DNA of 64,000 nt from Gardnerella leopoldii (lineage in GTDB: Bacteria; Actinomycetota; Actinomycetes; Actinomycetales; Bifidobacteriaceae): positions 1,320,472 through 1,384,471 of the forward strand of contig NZ_CP029984.1 in assembly GCF_003293675.1 (NCBI RefSeq). The letters are read 5' to 3'. The notes beneath the pieces are model-generated. The model saw only the letters and a program-made list of their open reading frames with translations. It made no database searches and was not told the origin of the DNA. Of this stretch, positions 9,046 through 18,368 are shown one piece after another; the stretch's first letter is position 1, and every line of letters begins with the position of its first letter. A program made the translations under genes and the position numbers.

Positions 9046-9816
9046 TTATGGGCGATAAAAATATCCAGTTGGAGCTTGAGCTGTTTGCATTGATATAACG
9101 TGCAGCACAACTCCAGGATGCTGATATCCAGGAATGCCAATATTGCCTCTAGAAACACGTGCACGAACACGCACCCATTCATGATCTTGAATTTCGCCAA
9201 TATTTGATTTTTCGGCAACTAATCCAAACGGAGACATGTCGAGAATACAGCATGACATAAGCTGACGAGATACCCTAAATTGATTTGCATTCAACGTAGA
9301 ATCTCTGCTAACAAAACCTGTAAGAGTAATCGTGTATCCATCATATTTTGCAGCATTATGATCGATTTCGTCATACCAGGAGCCAAAATCATCATCATCA
9401 ACTGCTATCTCACGAGACTTTTCATACAATCCCGACAAAGGATAATTTTGGCTACGAATAGCAATAGCACGACCACCAGCATACTGGTCGAATCCATCTA
9501 CACTAATATTTTGAGCGTAACGCAAAGGAACAATAATAAGTAGCGCAGGAACAACGAAAGCTACAAGCATACGCCAAACATCGCGCGAAGAAACAGAAAA
9601 CCATCCAATCGCAGCGCATATAGACAGAATAAATAGCAAAATAGCAGTAATTAACAAATAATAATATGCTCTAGGCGTAGTAAAAAGCGTATATTGACCG
9701 CTTAAAGTAACTTCCGCAATTATGACTGCAAAAAATAGCAATAAAATAGCTTCTACCAATTGAGCTAAAGTGATTTTTTTACAAGCATTATGCTCAACAC
9801 ATTTTTGTTTTTTCAT
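9046..9816 (-). CDS. TIGR03943 family membrane protein, partner of the upstream permease
   Basis: This is a 256-residue protein with several hydrophobic segments in its first half (about residues 17-35, 45-65 and 75-95) and a soluble C-terminal half. It matches the TIGR03943 family, which is encoded next to DUF318-type permeases. The ATG at 9816 forms an ATGA overlap with the stop of the upstream permease, so translation is probably coupled; a longer reading starting at 9894 would overlap by 82 bases and is less likely. Substrate and mechanism of the pair are unknown. Confidence 0.8.
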   Translation of the reverse strand: MKKQKCVEHNACKKITLAQLVEAILLLFFAVIIAEVTLSGQYTLFTTPRAYYYLLITAILLFILSICAAIGWFSVSSRDVWRMLVAFVVPALLIIVPLRYAQNISVDGFDQYAGGRAIAIRSQNYPLSGLYEKSREIAVDDDDFGSWYDEIDHNAAKYDGYTITLTGFVSRDSTLNANQFRVSRQLMSCCILDMSPFGLVAEKSNIGEIQDHEWVRVRARVSRGNIGIPGYQHPGVVLHVISMQTAQAPTGYFYRP

Positions 9817-10907
9817 GCGATGAACCCCCAAGCCCAGTGAGCTAATAATGACGCTAGGAAGCACGCAAAAGCAATAGTTAATGTTAAGCGCCACACAAAT
9901 TTACCACGGCAATCCTCAACGAGCATAAGCGTATTCTTTAAATCAAGCATAGGACCAAACAGCAGAAATACTAGCACCGACGACATAGGCAATGATGTTG
10001 CTAAACTTCTTGCAATTACAGCATCTGAGCTGGAGCATAGAGAGCTTGCGTACGCAATAGCCATCATTACAGGAATAGCAATTAACACATTACTCACTTG
10101 TACGCGAGAAGCAGGATCAGCTCCGAGCCATGCGCGAATTACAGAAGCAACTATAGTTCCACATACAATAATTGGAATTAATTTTATTAAATCCTGATGT
10201 ATATGCTGCACATATTTGCGAATTTGCGCAGAAATACTATGCTTTTCAATATTATTTTTTGTGAGATTACTTTCGTTATTCAATTCGCAAGAACAATGTA
10301 AAGAAGATTTATTTTCTACTAAAATTTTCTTACGCAAAATATTGGTTTTTGAAGGGAATATAACAAAACTTAATCCAACCAGTAATGCAATACCAACACC
10401 TAGAGCAATACGCATAATAGCAACAGCTGGGGCGTCAGAGAACGCATAAAATGTTGCTAATACAGATACTGGATTTACAACAGGAACTGCACATAGAAAA
10501 GTTATGGCGCACGGTAATGGTAGTTTTCTTGCAACTAAACGAGAAAACGTTGGAACTACTACACAATCACAAACAGGCACGCAAACGCCAGCCAATATGG
10601 CAGCCAAAAAACCGTTTGCCGTAGATTTTGGAGCATGTTTCTCAATAAAATCAGCAGTTACCCAAGTTTCTACTGCAGCAGAAACAAGCACACCTATGAG
10701 AGTAAAAGGTATCGCTTGTAGCAACAAACCGGAAACACCTCGAATTGTTGTATCAATTAGAAACCAAGGATGTCTCCCCTGTAAAGCAGGAGCAGCTGCA
10801 ATAATAAAAGCTACTAAAGGAGCTCCAACAAGCAAGAAAAGATAGTTCGCAGAATTAGCAGAATTTGCAGAATTCGCACCAAGCGTACCTTTAGATGATT
10901 GATTCAT
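9813..10907 (-). CDS. DUF318/YraQ-type permease
   Basis: This 364-residue membrane protein has about eight to ten hydrophobic segments in two halves, separated by a charged loop (about residues 185-225). The conserved VCDCVVVP motif and the VPVVNPVSV motif place it in the permease family once called DUF318 (YraQ/ArsP-like). Members have been linked to export of metalloid or organo-metalloid compounds, but the substrate here is unknown. It overlaps the next gene by ATGA. Near the N-terminus, a 9-bp unit repeated three times (10849-10875) encodes Asn-Ser-Ala repeats. No ribosome-binding site stands out strongly. Confidence 0.85.
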   Translation of the reverse strand: MNQSSKGTLGANSANSANSANYLFLLVGAPLVAFIIAAAPALQGRHPWFLIDTTIRGVSGLLLQAIPFTLIGVLVSAAVETWVTADFIEKHAPKSTANGFLAAILAGVCVPVCDCVVVPTFSRLVARKLPLPCAITFLCAVPVVNPVSVLATFYAFSDAPAVAIMRIALGVGIALLVGLSFVIFPSKTNILRKKILVENKSSLHCSCELNNESNLTKNNIEKHSISAQIRKYVQHIHQDLIKLIPIIVCGTIVASVIRAWLGADPASRVQVSNVLIAIPVMMAIAYASSLCSSSDAVIARSLATSLPMSSVLVFLLFGPMLDLKNTLMLVEDCRGKFVWRLTLTIAFACFLASLLAHWAWGFIA

Positions 10908-10962
10908 ATTTGTAACCTAACAACGTATTAATAATTCTGTTAAAAATGTGACTACATGCTAC

Positions 10963-11622
10963 TTAGCATGAAAGAACCTCTACCAAACCATCCTTCATTC
11001 TATACCTAGCACCAACTAGCATGAGGTTATCATTAAAAGCAGATTCACGAATAGTTTGAGATTTATTACATATTTCAGCAAGAATATTAGATACATGGAT
11101 TCGTTCAATATCATCCGTGTTTAATTCTTCTTCAATACCAGCAAGTGCAGCAGGACCTAAAGAACGAAGCAATATTGACTCGCTAGACTCAATTATTTCG
11201 CTTGTTTCATCTTCGCCGTATTTAGAAACCAGCTTTTGCACATTCGGCAAAACGGCTTGTACTGCACCGCAATGCTCATGCCCAAGCACAACAAGCACTT
11301 TTACTCCCAAATCGCTTACAGCGTATTCTAAAGATGCAATTACAGCATCATCAAGCACTTCGCCTGCAGTGCGAACAGAAAAAATATCACCTAAACCGGC
11401 ACCGAACACAAATTCTGGAGCAACGCGCGAGTCAGCACAGGAAAGAACAACAGCTCCAGGATGCTGACCTTCAATAAGAGATAATCTCGTTTCTTCACTA
11501 AGTCCATCACAATTTAATGAGCCTTCTGCAAACTTACGGTTACCAGCTAGCATCGCGCTCCACACAGATGTAGCCAAAAGTGAATCTTCTTTTAAAAGAT
11601 CTTCTTTGACTGTCTCGTGCAT
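10963..11622 (-). CDS. can: Beta-class carbonic anhydrase
   Basis: The 219-residue enzyme interconverts CO2 and bicarbonate. Zinc ligands and catalytic residues are visible: Cys 62, Asp 64 and Arg 66 in CADSRV, and His 115 and Cys 118 in GHEHCGA. It lies just downstream of the PEP carboxylase gene, which consumes bicarbonate, so a metabolic link is likely. A clear terminator separates the two, however, so they are not simply one transcript. The ribosome-binding sequence AAGGAGG stands a few bases ahead of the ATG. Confidence 0.95.
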   Translation of the reverse strand: MHETVKEDLLKEDSLLATSVWSAMLAGNRKFAEGSLNCDGLSEETRLSLIEGQHPGAVVLSCADSRVAPEFVFGAGLGDIFSVRTAGEVLDDAVIASLEYAVSDLGVKVLVVLGHEHCGAVQAVLPNVQKLVSKYGEDETSEIIESSESILLRSLGPAALAGIEEELNTDDIERIHVSNILAEICNKSQTIRESAFNDNLMLVGARYRMKDGLVEVLSC

Positions 11623-11782
11623 TATTACCTCCTTGTATTGATGCGCTTGCGCAAAGGTGACGAATACAAGCTATCAACAAATTTTGAAAACACTTCGACT
11701 TATAAAACATATTCTATCGTTACTGTGTTAAATAGAAAATATGCTATAAAAGCTAACAAAATTTATAAAATATGATTATAAA

Positions 11783-11829
11783 AAGAAAAGCCAACGCACA
11801 GCTAACAAAGCAGCACGAAGGCTTTTCTT
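11783..11829 (-). terminator. Rho-independent terminator after ppc
   Basis: The stem AAGAAAAGCC/GGCTTTTCTT (11783-11792 and 11820-11829) has a long loop. On the minus strand it is followed by a T-rich stretch. It lies 20 bases past the ppc stop codon. Confidence 0.7.
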
Positions 11830-11849
11830 AATCATATAAACTTATAAAA

Positions 11850-14606
11850 TCATCCAGTATTCTGCAAGCCTGCAGCAACACCAGAAACAGTGCAAAGAAT
11901 AAGGTAGATGAACTCTGCCTGCTGGCTTTCGCTAAGCTCTTCTTTGTCTACCTTGTTGCGAAGCTTGTGCAATGCAAGCGACTGGATTACAGACAGCGCG
12001 TCAACATAAGGCGAGCGCACACGAATAGCCTGGCCAAGCACGTGACGGTGCTGCAAAGGCCACTTGTCGTCGACAATTTGCAAAACCCACTTGCGAGTAA
12101 GCTGCATTTCTGAAAGTACTTTATCGCTCAAATCTTCACGATCTCCAAGGCTTAAGTACATGCGAGCAATACGCTCATCTGTCTTAGCCAAAGACATCTC
12201 AATATTGTCAATAAAAGTACTGAATAGCGGCCACTCTTCGTAAGCTCTGCGCAAAGTTTCCAAGTCACCAAACTTTTCGCAAGCCGTGCCCAAACCGTAC
12301 CATGCTGCCAAATTGATTCGCGCCTGAGCCCAAGAGAACACCCACGGGATTGTGCGCAAATCGTCCAAAGACTTCGCACCCAAACCGCGCTTAGCTGGGC
12401 GAGAACCGATTGGTAGCAAGCCAATCTCGCTAAGCGGCGTAACCGTGGAGAACCATGGAGTAAAATCATCCGTTTGCAACAAATCAAGGAAGCGCTCATG
12501 AGCTGCAACATCAAGTTTTGCAGCCATATCCGCATACTTCTTCGTCATATCAGTGTTAGTTTTCTCAACACTTGGCGAAGACTGAAGCAAAGTTGCAGAA
12601 GCAACAGATTCAACGTGACGAATAGCAAGAATTGGATTGCCATATCGTGCGAAAATAACCTCGCCCTGCTCAGTAAGCTTGAATCGGCAGTTGACGGAGC
12701 CAACAGGCTGAGCAAGCACTGCACGGTTTGCAGGACCGCCACCGCGACCAACAGCACCACCGCGGCCGTGGAACAGTGTCAAATCAATATCATGCTTCTT
12801 AGCCCATTGAGCAATTCGCTCCTGAGCGGAATGCAAAGCAAGCGTTGCGGAAGTAGGGCCAGCATCCTTGGAAGAATCCGAATATCCAAGCATAACTTCC
12901 ATCTTGCGACCAGTAGCCTTAAGACGAGCTTGCACTTCAGGAATTTTAATAATCTCCTCAAGCACATTTACGGAATTCTGCAAATCTTCAAGCTGCTCAA
13001 ACAGCGGAATGACGTCGATTGTTGGCGCATCCTGTGGATGAGCGAAAGCAAGACGATTTAGCTCAAATACGTCACGTACATGCTGAGCAGATTTTGCGAA
13101 GGAAATAATGTAGCGTCGAGCAGCGCGCATACCGTTGCGCTTTTGAATTGCTCCCAAAGCGCGGAACGTATCGAGTACTTCACGAGTCATTGGCTGAAGC
13201 GGACCGCGTTCGCCATGCAATCCATGTTCGCGAATATCTTCCAAAGCACGAGAATGCACGAGAGAATGCTGACGGAATTCCATTTCAACCATGTGGAATC
13301 CAAAGGTTTGCGCCTGCCAAATCAAATCCTGCAAAGGACCATATGCAGCACGAGGATCTCCGCCTTCTGCCAAAGAGCGTTGCACAATTTGCAAATCCTC
13401 AATGAAATCTTCGCAAGAATGATACATCAAATCCGTATCGCGGCTAATAGTGCGATGCAAACGGTCAGCCATTACAAGCATTACAGCACGATGCGGCTCA
13501 CTGTTAGAAACATCCGAAGCGTTTTCTGTAAGCTGTTCGCTCATTTCGCGCTGACGATTCCACAACTCAAGCAACTCCACACTTGGAGGCGTTGTGCGCG
13601 TTTCCATAGTTAAGCATTTTCCAACTTCGCGAGTACGATTCTCCAAAGCCACAAGCACGTGATCGCTAAACTTTCGAGCGACTTGACGACTCACTTTAGC
13701 TGTCACATTAGGGTTGCCATCTCGATCTGAACCAATCCAGCTTCCTGGATGGAAGAATGCAGGGCAACGCGGAGGAACTAATCCAGCCTTCTTGCCAAGC
13801 AGCCAATCGTCAAATCGACGATACACGACTGGAATCGTGTCAAACAAAGTAGCGTCAAAAATGTCAAGAATAGTGTCGGCTTCTTCAACTGGAGTTGGCT
13901 TCTTCAAAGCAATCGGAGAAGTGCGAAGAAGCGCATCAATTTCGTTATAGAGACGACGATAATTTTCGCGCTTATCAGATCCGCCTAAACGATGATGTTC
14001 GCTTAATAATTGCGAAATTCTGCGAATTTTACCTGCAACGGCTTTACGACGAGCTTCGGTTGGGTGCGCAGTAAATACAGGATGGAACTCAAGCTTTGCG
14101 AGCAATTCTTTCGCTTCAGCAGGGCTCATTTCAGTAAGCAACTTGTGATAAGCACAAGTTAGTTCATTAACTGGATCAACCGGTAACGAATCTTCAACTT
14201 CACATTCACGCTGATGAAGTACAGAAACACGATAATTTTCCTCGCACAAATTTGCCAAGTGGAAATATGTTGCGAAAGCACGAGCTAAAAGCTGCGTATC
14301 GTGCAAATTCATTCCGTTGAGCTTGCTAACAGCTTTACTTAAGCCATCATCTGCAGTTACTTTTGCGTCTACCATTTGCGCAAAATGAGCTGCACTAGCT
14401 TCTACAGCATTCAAACGCACATCGTCGAATACTGCTAATAATTTTTCATCAAATTCGCCAAGAACATCGCGAAGAATATGCAAGCACAAATCCATGTCTT
14501 GCTTAAGTGATGCTGGAAGGTCACGCTCCTCTGGGCCTTTTCGCCCTAAACCAGACGTAACAATAGTTGCGTCTGCCGGAGTAACCTGCTGATTTTCTGT
14601 TGCCAT
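11850..14606 (-). CDS. ppc: Phosphoenolpyruvate carboxylase
   Basis: The 918-residue enzyme makes oxaloacetate from PEP and bicarbonate, a main anaplerotic route in organisms without a full TCA cycle. Both signatures are present: VFTAHPTEARR, with the catalytic histidine, in the N-terminal third, and GYSDSSKDAGP with the glycine-rich FHGRGGAVGRGGGP in the C-terminal half. The protein ends in the invariant QNTG. A strong AAGGAGG ribosome-binding site precedes the ATG. A GC-rich nested hairpin at 14643-14681 lies in its probable leader and may influence expression. Confidence 0.97.
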   Translation of the reverse strand: MATENQQVTPADATIVTSGLGRKGPEERDLPASLKQDMDLCLHILRDVLGEFDEKLLAVFDDVRLNAVEASAAHFAQMVDAKVTADDGLSKAVSKLNGMNLHDTQLLARAFATYFHLANLCEENYRVSVLHQRECEVEDSLPVDPVNELTCAYHKLLTEMSPAEAKELLAKLEFHPVFTAHPTEARRKAVAGKIRRISQLLSEHHRLGGSDKRENYRRLYNEIDALLRTSPIALKKPTPVEEADTILDIFDATLFDTIPVVYRRFDDWLLGKKAGLVPPRCPAFFHPGSWIGSDRDGNPNVTAKVSRQVARKFSDHVLVALENRTREVGKCLTMETRTTPPSVELLELWNRQREMSEQLTENASDVSNSEPHRAVMLVMADRLHRTISRDTDLMYHSCEDFIEDLQIVQRSLAEGGDPRAAYGPLQDLIWQAQTFGFHMVEMEFRQHSLVHSRALEDIREHGLHGERGPLQPMTREVLDTFRALGAIQKRNGMRAARRYIISFAKSAQHVRDVFELNRLAFAHPQDAPTIDVIPLFEQLEDLQNSVNVLEEIIKIPEVQARLKATGRKMEVMLGYSDSSKDAGPTSATLALHSAQERIAQWAKKHDIDLTLFHGRGGAVGRGGGPANRAVLAQPVGSVNCRFKLTEQGEVIFARYGNPILAIRHVESVASATLLQSSPSVEKTNTDMTKKYADMAAKLDVAAHERFLDLLQTDDFTPWFSTVTPLSEIGLLPIGSRPAKRGLGAKSLDDLRTIPWVFSWAQARINLAAWYGLGTACEKFGDLETLRRAYEEWPLFSTFIDNIEMSLAKTDERIARMYLSLGDREDLSDKVLSEMQLTRKWVLQIVDDKWPLQHRHVLGQAIRVRSPYVDALSVIQSLALHKLRNKVDKEELSESQQAEFIYLILCTVSGVAAGLQNTG

Positions 14607-14642
14607 CAGACCTCCTTACGCCAGACTAAGGTTGCTTGGTCG

Positions 14643-14681
14643 TCTGACTTCCGCGGCTCCTCCGCGGTTATGTAGGTCAGA
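14643..14681. promoter_or_regulatory. Nested GC-rich hairpin between ppc and the thrE-like gene
   Basis: An outer stem TCTGAC/GTCAGA (14643-14648 and 14676-14681) encloses a perfect CCGCGG/CCGCGG stem (14651-14656 and 14662-14667) with a 5-base loop. On the ppc-sense strand the loop reads AGGAG. No T-run follows, so a terminator is unlikely. A leader structure or protein-binding site is more plausible. Confidence 0.45.
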
Positions 14682-14798
14682 AGTTGCAAGCCCACAGCCT
14701 TGTTTCCAGCGAGATACCAAGTTAATTGTGAAACTACCACCGGACGTAGTAAAGAATGCTGATTTATCAACAAAATATAACTCGGCAACGGGGTTGCG

Positions 14799-14813
14799 TA
14801 TACTAAAAAATTG
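14799..14813 (+). promoter_or_regulatory. -10 element placing transcription start at the GTG of the thrE-like gene
   Basis: TATACT at 14799-14804 is followed after 8 bases by the GTG start at 14813. No Shine-Dalgarno sequence lies between, so a leaderless mRNA is likely. The -35 element is not clear. Confidence 0.45.
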
Positions 14814-16534
14814 TGAGTACAGCAGAGAATAATATCGAGAATAATGAATACGACAACAGCATCAACAACTGCGATTGCGATAAGCCTGAAATTCTTTCGA
14901 CTGGTCATATAGTCGGAAAACCTTCTGGGCGTTTTCATACTCATGCTATTCCACTCGATATGGACGATGTTGAGCGAGATTGGGATAAGCCAGTTACGCA
15001 AGCAGGAATTGCTGCGAAATCGAGTATTATTATTCGCGTCGGTGCGCTCGGTTTAGGAGCAGGCACAGGAAGCTACCGAGTTCGCGAGCTTATGCACAGA
15101 ATCGGCGAACCAATGGGTGTACATGTGCGCGCGGACGTGAATCTCACAGATATTGAAGCAACTTGTACTGATAAGCATGAGCGAATTACTGAAGTTGTAG
15201 ATCTTCCAACCACAGGTGTTAACACTGAGCGCATTTGGCTTCTAGAACATTTTGCAGATTGGTTTAACGTCAAGCTTGGAAACGATTCTTTATATCACTC
15301 TAAAGCTGCTGTTTCTAAGGAATTAGTTGACACATTGCAAGCGAGCGACGACGAACATACCATTGTACAAACAGCTAAGCAGTCTGAAGAAAATGCTACT
15401 AAAATTGCAAAAAAGAAAGCGTTGCAAGAAGCTATAAAAAAAGAAAAACCACGCGGCATTTTTGCATTGCAGCCAGAAAGTGCTTACGCTGAACATTTTT
15501 CGCACGTAAACGCATCTAATAGTAATGACGAATCTAAAAATGATCATCCTCTTACAGTTAGGGAAGTACACGACCGTCTTGATTTGATTAAAAATAGGAA
15601 ACCGCTATACAAACCGTGGTTTGCTGGTCTTGCTTCGGCAGTTGCTTGCGCATCCTTTGCGTTCTTGCTTGGCGGCGGCATTTACGACATGATTGGTGCT
15701 TTTATTGGAGCAGGAATCGGTCACTATATTCGTCGCAGAATGTTTATGAAGCATCTAAACCAGTTTGTAGTTACATTCGTAGCTGTTGCAATAGGTGCAC
15801 TATCATGCATTGGGGCTTTACGTCTTATTGGCTTCTTTGACCCTAGCGCGCTCAATCATACAACTGCATATATTGGTTCAGTGTTGTTTGTTATTCCTGG
15901 ATTCCCTCTTATTACAGGCGGCTTAGATATTGCAAAAATTGATTTCCCTTCAGGAATTCAACGACTGTGTTACACAATGGCGATTATTTTGATGGGAACT
16001 CTTGCAGGATGGACGGTTGCAAGCCTTGTACAGCTCAATCCTCAAGGCTTCCCTCCTCTCGGATTAAACCCTTGGCTTAACACAGTTCTTCGACTTATTA
16101 CAGCTTTTGCCGGAGTATGGGGCTTCTCAGTGCTGTTTAATTCTCCACAACGCATGTGCATAGTTGCTGGCATTATTGGCGCTATTACAGATACTCTTCG
16201 CTTAACTATGACAGATTTTGGAGTTGCTGCCGAAATTGCAGCTTTCAGCGGTGCTTTATTGGCAGGTTTGCTAGCTTCTGCTTGGAGAACTATCGTTCGT
16301 CACGGATTAGCGCCTCAATATTTGGGTTATCCACGAATAGGTCTTACGGTTCCATCTATCGTAATTATGGTTCCTGGACTTTATATGTATCGCGCAATGT
16401 TTTATCTTGGTCAATTCCACACGCTTCCGGCGTTAGACTGGACTTTCCGCGCTTTCATGGTAATTATTTGCTTACCTATTGGTCTTGCTGTAGCACGCGT
16501 TATTACAGATAAAAGCTGGCGTTACGACGTGTGA
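14813..16534 (+). CDS. thrE: ThrE-family threonine/serine exporter
   Basis: This 573-residue protein has a soluble N-terminal DUF1212/ThrE domain (about residues 60-260, interrupted by a charged Lys-rich loop near 190-210). About ten transmembrane segments follow, forming the ThrE and ThrE_2 membrane parts. The family exports threonine and serine by proton exchange and is common in Actinobacteria. The GTG start at 14813 is chosen because a -10 element lies directly upstream and no better start with a ribosome-binding sequence is visible. It is divergent from ppc. Confidence 0.88.
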   Translation: MSTAENNIENNEYDNSINNCDCDKPEILSTGHIVGKPSGRFHTHAIPLDMDDVERDWDKPVTQAGIAAKSSIIIRVGALGLGAGTGSYRVRELMHRIGEPMGVHVRADVNLTDIEATCTDKHERITEVVDLPTTGVNTERIWLLEHFADWFNVKLGNDSLYHSKAAVSKELVDTLQASDDEHTIVQTAKQSEENATKIAKKKALQEAIKKEKPRGIFALQPESAYAEHFSHVNASNSNDESKNDHPLTVREVHDRLDLIKNRKPLYKPWFAGLASAVACASFAFLLGGGIYDMIGAFIGAGIGHYIRRRMFMKHLNQFVVTFVAVAIGALSCIGALRLIGFFDPSALNHTTAYIGSVLFVIPGFPLITGGLDIAKIDFPSGIQRLCYTMAIILMGTLAGWTVASLVQLNPQGFPPLGLNPWLNTVLRLITAFAGVWGFSVLFNSPQRMCIVAGIIGAITDTLRLTMTDFGVAAEIAAFSGALLAGLLASAWRTIVRHGLAPQYLGYPRIGLTVPSIVIMVPGLYMYRAMFYLGQFHTLPALDWTFRAFMVIICLPIGLAVARVITDKSWRYDV

Positions 16535-16567
16535 TGTTCTAAGTTTCAGCCCGTTAATTTTTAACAA

Positions 16568-16607
16568 AAAGCCGCTTACAAGTTTTCTTGCGAGCGGCTT
16601 TATTTTT
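16568..16607. terminator. Bidirectional terminator between the thrE-like gene and trpS
   Basis: The stem AAAGCCGCT/AGCGGCTTT (16568-16576 and 16593-16601), with CAAG/CTTG continuing inward, is flanked by T-rich sequence on the plus strand and A-runs on the other side. It serves two convergent genes. Confidence 0.85.
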
Positions 16608-16632
16608 TATTACTTTACTTATTGAAATTTAA

Positions 16633-17724
16633 TTAATACTTCATTCCCATAGCATCTCGCACTTGGGAAAGCGTTTCTTCTGCAATAGCATTTGCACGCT
16701 TATTGCCGTCATGTAAAATGTCTCGAACAGTATCCATGTCTTTTGCAAGTTCTGCACGACGCTCACGGTGAGGTGCCAAGAAATTATTTACATTTTCAAT
16801 TACGTAAGCTTTCAATGCGCCAGCACCAGCGTTGCCAATTTCTTCAGCAATCTCTTTAGGATCCCTGCCTGTAACTAAACCTGCGGTAGTAAGAAGCGCA
16901 GAAACTTGCGGACGAGTTACTGGATCAAAAGTAATCATCCTCTCAGAATCAGTTGGACTCTTCTTAATTAATTTGGCAGTTTCCTCGACAGTAGCTCCGA
17001 GCATAATCGAATTACCGTAAGATTTACTCATCTTTCGTCCGTCCAATCCTGGAATTTCAGGAGCATCAGACAAAATTGCTGCTGGCTCTGGGAACACTGG
17101 ATTCTTTTTTGCGTATCTCTCATTAAAACGGCGCGCAATCGTACGAGTGATTTCAACGTGCGGCAAATTATCTTTACCGATCGGCACAACATTAGCTTTG
17201 CAGAACAAAATATCGCAAGCTTGGTGCACTGGGTACGTAAGGAGCAATCCGGTTAAAGCATGTCCAGATGATTCCATTTCCGACTTTACAGTAGGATTCC
17301 TGTGTAACTCTGCTTCTGTAACAAGCGAAAGGAAAGGCAACATAAGCTGATTTGCTGCAGGAACTGCGGAATGAGTAAATATCATTGTTTTTTCAGGATC
17401 AATTCCGGCAGCCATATAATCCAGCACTAAATTCAAAACATTATCTTCAATATGCTCAGTAGTGTCACGATCAGTAATTACTTGATAATCTGCAATAATA
17501 ATATTAGTTTTTACTCCGCGCTGCTGCATTGCAACACGCTCACGAATAGATCCAAAATAATGTCCTAAATGCAAACGGCCAGTTGGACGATCTCCAGTAA
17601 GCATAGTAAAAGACGAAGGGCTAGCTTTTAACTTTTCAAGCGTTGCATCTGAACGTTTACGCGCTGCAAGGAAGCTTGCGCTCATCTCATTACCAGCAGC
17701 TGTAACCTGTGCTTCTTCCGGCAT
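16633..17724 (-). CDS. trpS: Tryptophanyl-tRNA synthetase
   Basis: This class I synthetase of 363 residues charges tRNA-Trp. The HIGH-type motif appears as RLHLGHYFGS and the KMSKS motif as GRKMSKSYGN. The stretch SGHALTGLLLTYPVHQACD is typical of the catalytic core. The N-terminal extension of about 40 residues is slightly longer than in short bacterial forms. It is followed by a shared terminator with the convergent exporter gene. Confidence 0.96.
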   Translation of the reverse strand: MPEEAQVTAAGNEMSASFLAARKRSDATLEKLKASPSSFTMLTGDRPTGRLHLGHYFGSIRERVAMQQRGVKTNIIIADYQVITDRDTTEHIEDNVLNLVLDYMAAGIDPEKTMIFTHSAVPAANQLMLPFLSLVTEAELHRNPTVKSEMESSGHALTGLLLTYPVHQACDILFCKANVVPIGKDNLPHVEITRTIARRFNERYAKKNPVFPEPAAILSDAPEIPGLDGRKMSKSYGNSIMLGATVEETAKLIKKSPTDSERMITFDPVTRPQVSALLTTAGLVTGRDPKEIAEEIGNAGAGALKAYVIENVNNFLAPHRERRAELAKDMDTVRDILHDGNKRANAIAEETLSQVRDAMGMKY

Positions 17725-17869
17725 TTTAGGCTCCTTAATTGTGCGTATTTTTACGCTGAAAATATGGCTTTTATGGTAAAAGTTTACACAGACAATATAC
17801 TCGGTTGCGGTTAAGTGGTACGCTCTTGTGTGATGAACTGATTGTTACTTAATTTTTAGAGGGGGTCAG

Positions 17870-18250
17870 ATGGGCCGCGGACGACAGAAGGCAAAGCAAC
17901 AGAAAATTGCCCGTAAGCTCAAATACCTGACGACCGATACGGATTATGACGAGCTTGCTAAGGAACTTAATTCCAGCGAACCCGGACAAGGATCCTTCGA
18001 TCCATTTGCGTCGAGCGAAAGCTATGAGGAAGATACATATCTTCCAGAAGAGAATGACACAGATCAAGAAAATGATGCCGTTGATGCTTCAAACGAAGAT
18101 GATTTAGACGAGTATGCCAAGTGGGCTGCGGAAGCAGCTGCAAAAGCCGTTAGCAGCGAAAACTCTTCTACAAACTCGGGAGCGCACACGCCAGTGCATC
18201 ATCATATCCCTATGCCAATTCCAAACTTCATACACAAACACGACAATTAA
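17870..18250 (+). CDS. DUF3073 family protein
   Basis: This is a small, charged protein of 126 residues. The basic N-terminus (MGRGRQKAKQQKIARKLKY) is the hallmark of DUF3073, a short domain conserved across Actinobacteria with no known function. A very acidic stretch follows (residues about 40-85), then an Ala-rich helix and a His-rich C-terminus. The ribosome-binding sequence AGAGGGGG precedes the ATG. Nothing in the neighbourhood suggests a role. Confidence 0.85.
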   Translation: MGRGRQKAKQQKIARKLKYLTTDTDYDELAKELNSSEPGQGSFDPFASSESYEEDTYLPEENDTDQENDAVDASNEDDLDEYAKWAAEAAAKAVSSENSSTNSGAHTPVHHHIPMPIPNFIHKHDN

Positions 18251-18284
18251 AAATTAAATTTTATTAAAATTATTTTATTTACGT

Positions 18285-18318
18285 ATCCTGGGCATTCGAA
18301 ATACTGTTTGCCCAGGAT
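18285..18318. terminator. Hairpin between the DUF3073 gene and the sterol-carrier-family gene
   Basis: A perfect 10-bp stem, ATCCTGGGCA/TGCCCAGGAT (18285-18294 and 18309-18318), lies between convergent genes. T-runs are weak on both sides. Confidence 0.65.
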
Positions 18319-18368
18319 ATTTGTAAATACATGCTGTAAATACGCAATTTAAGCTGCTTAAAGCCAAC

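Noticed and set aside
14606..15001. 131-codon minus-strand frame between ppc and the thrE-like gene
   Set aside because: It overlaps the N-terminal coding part of the exporter and the ppc leader, and has no recognisable content.
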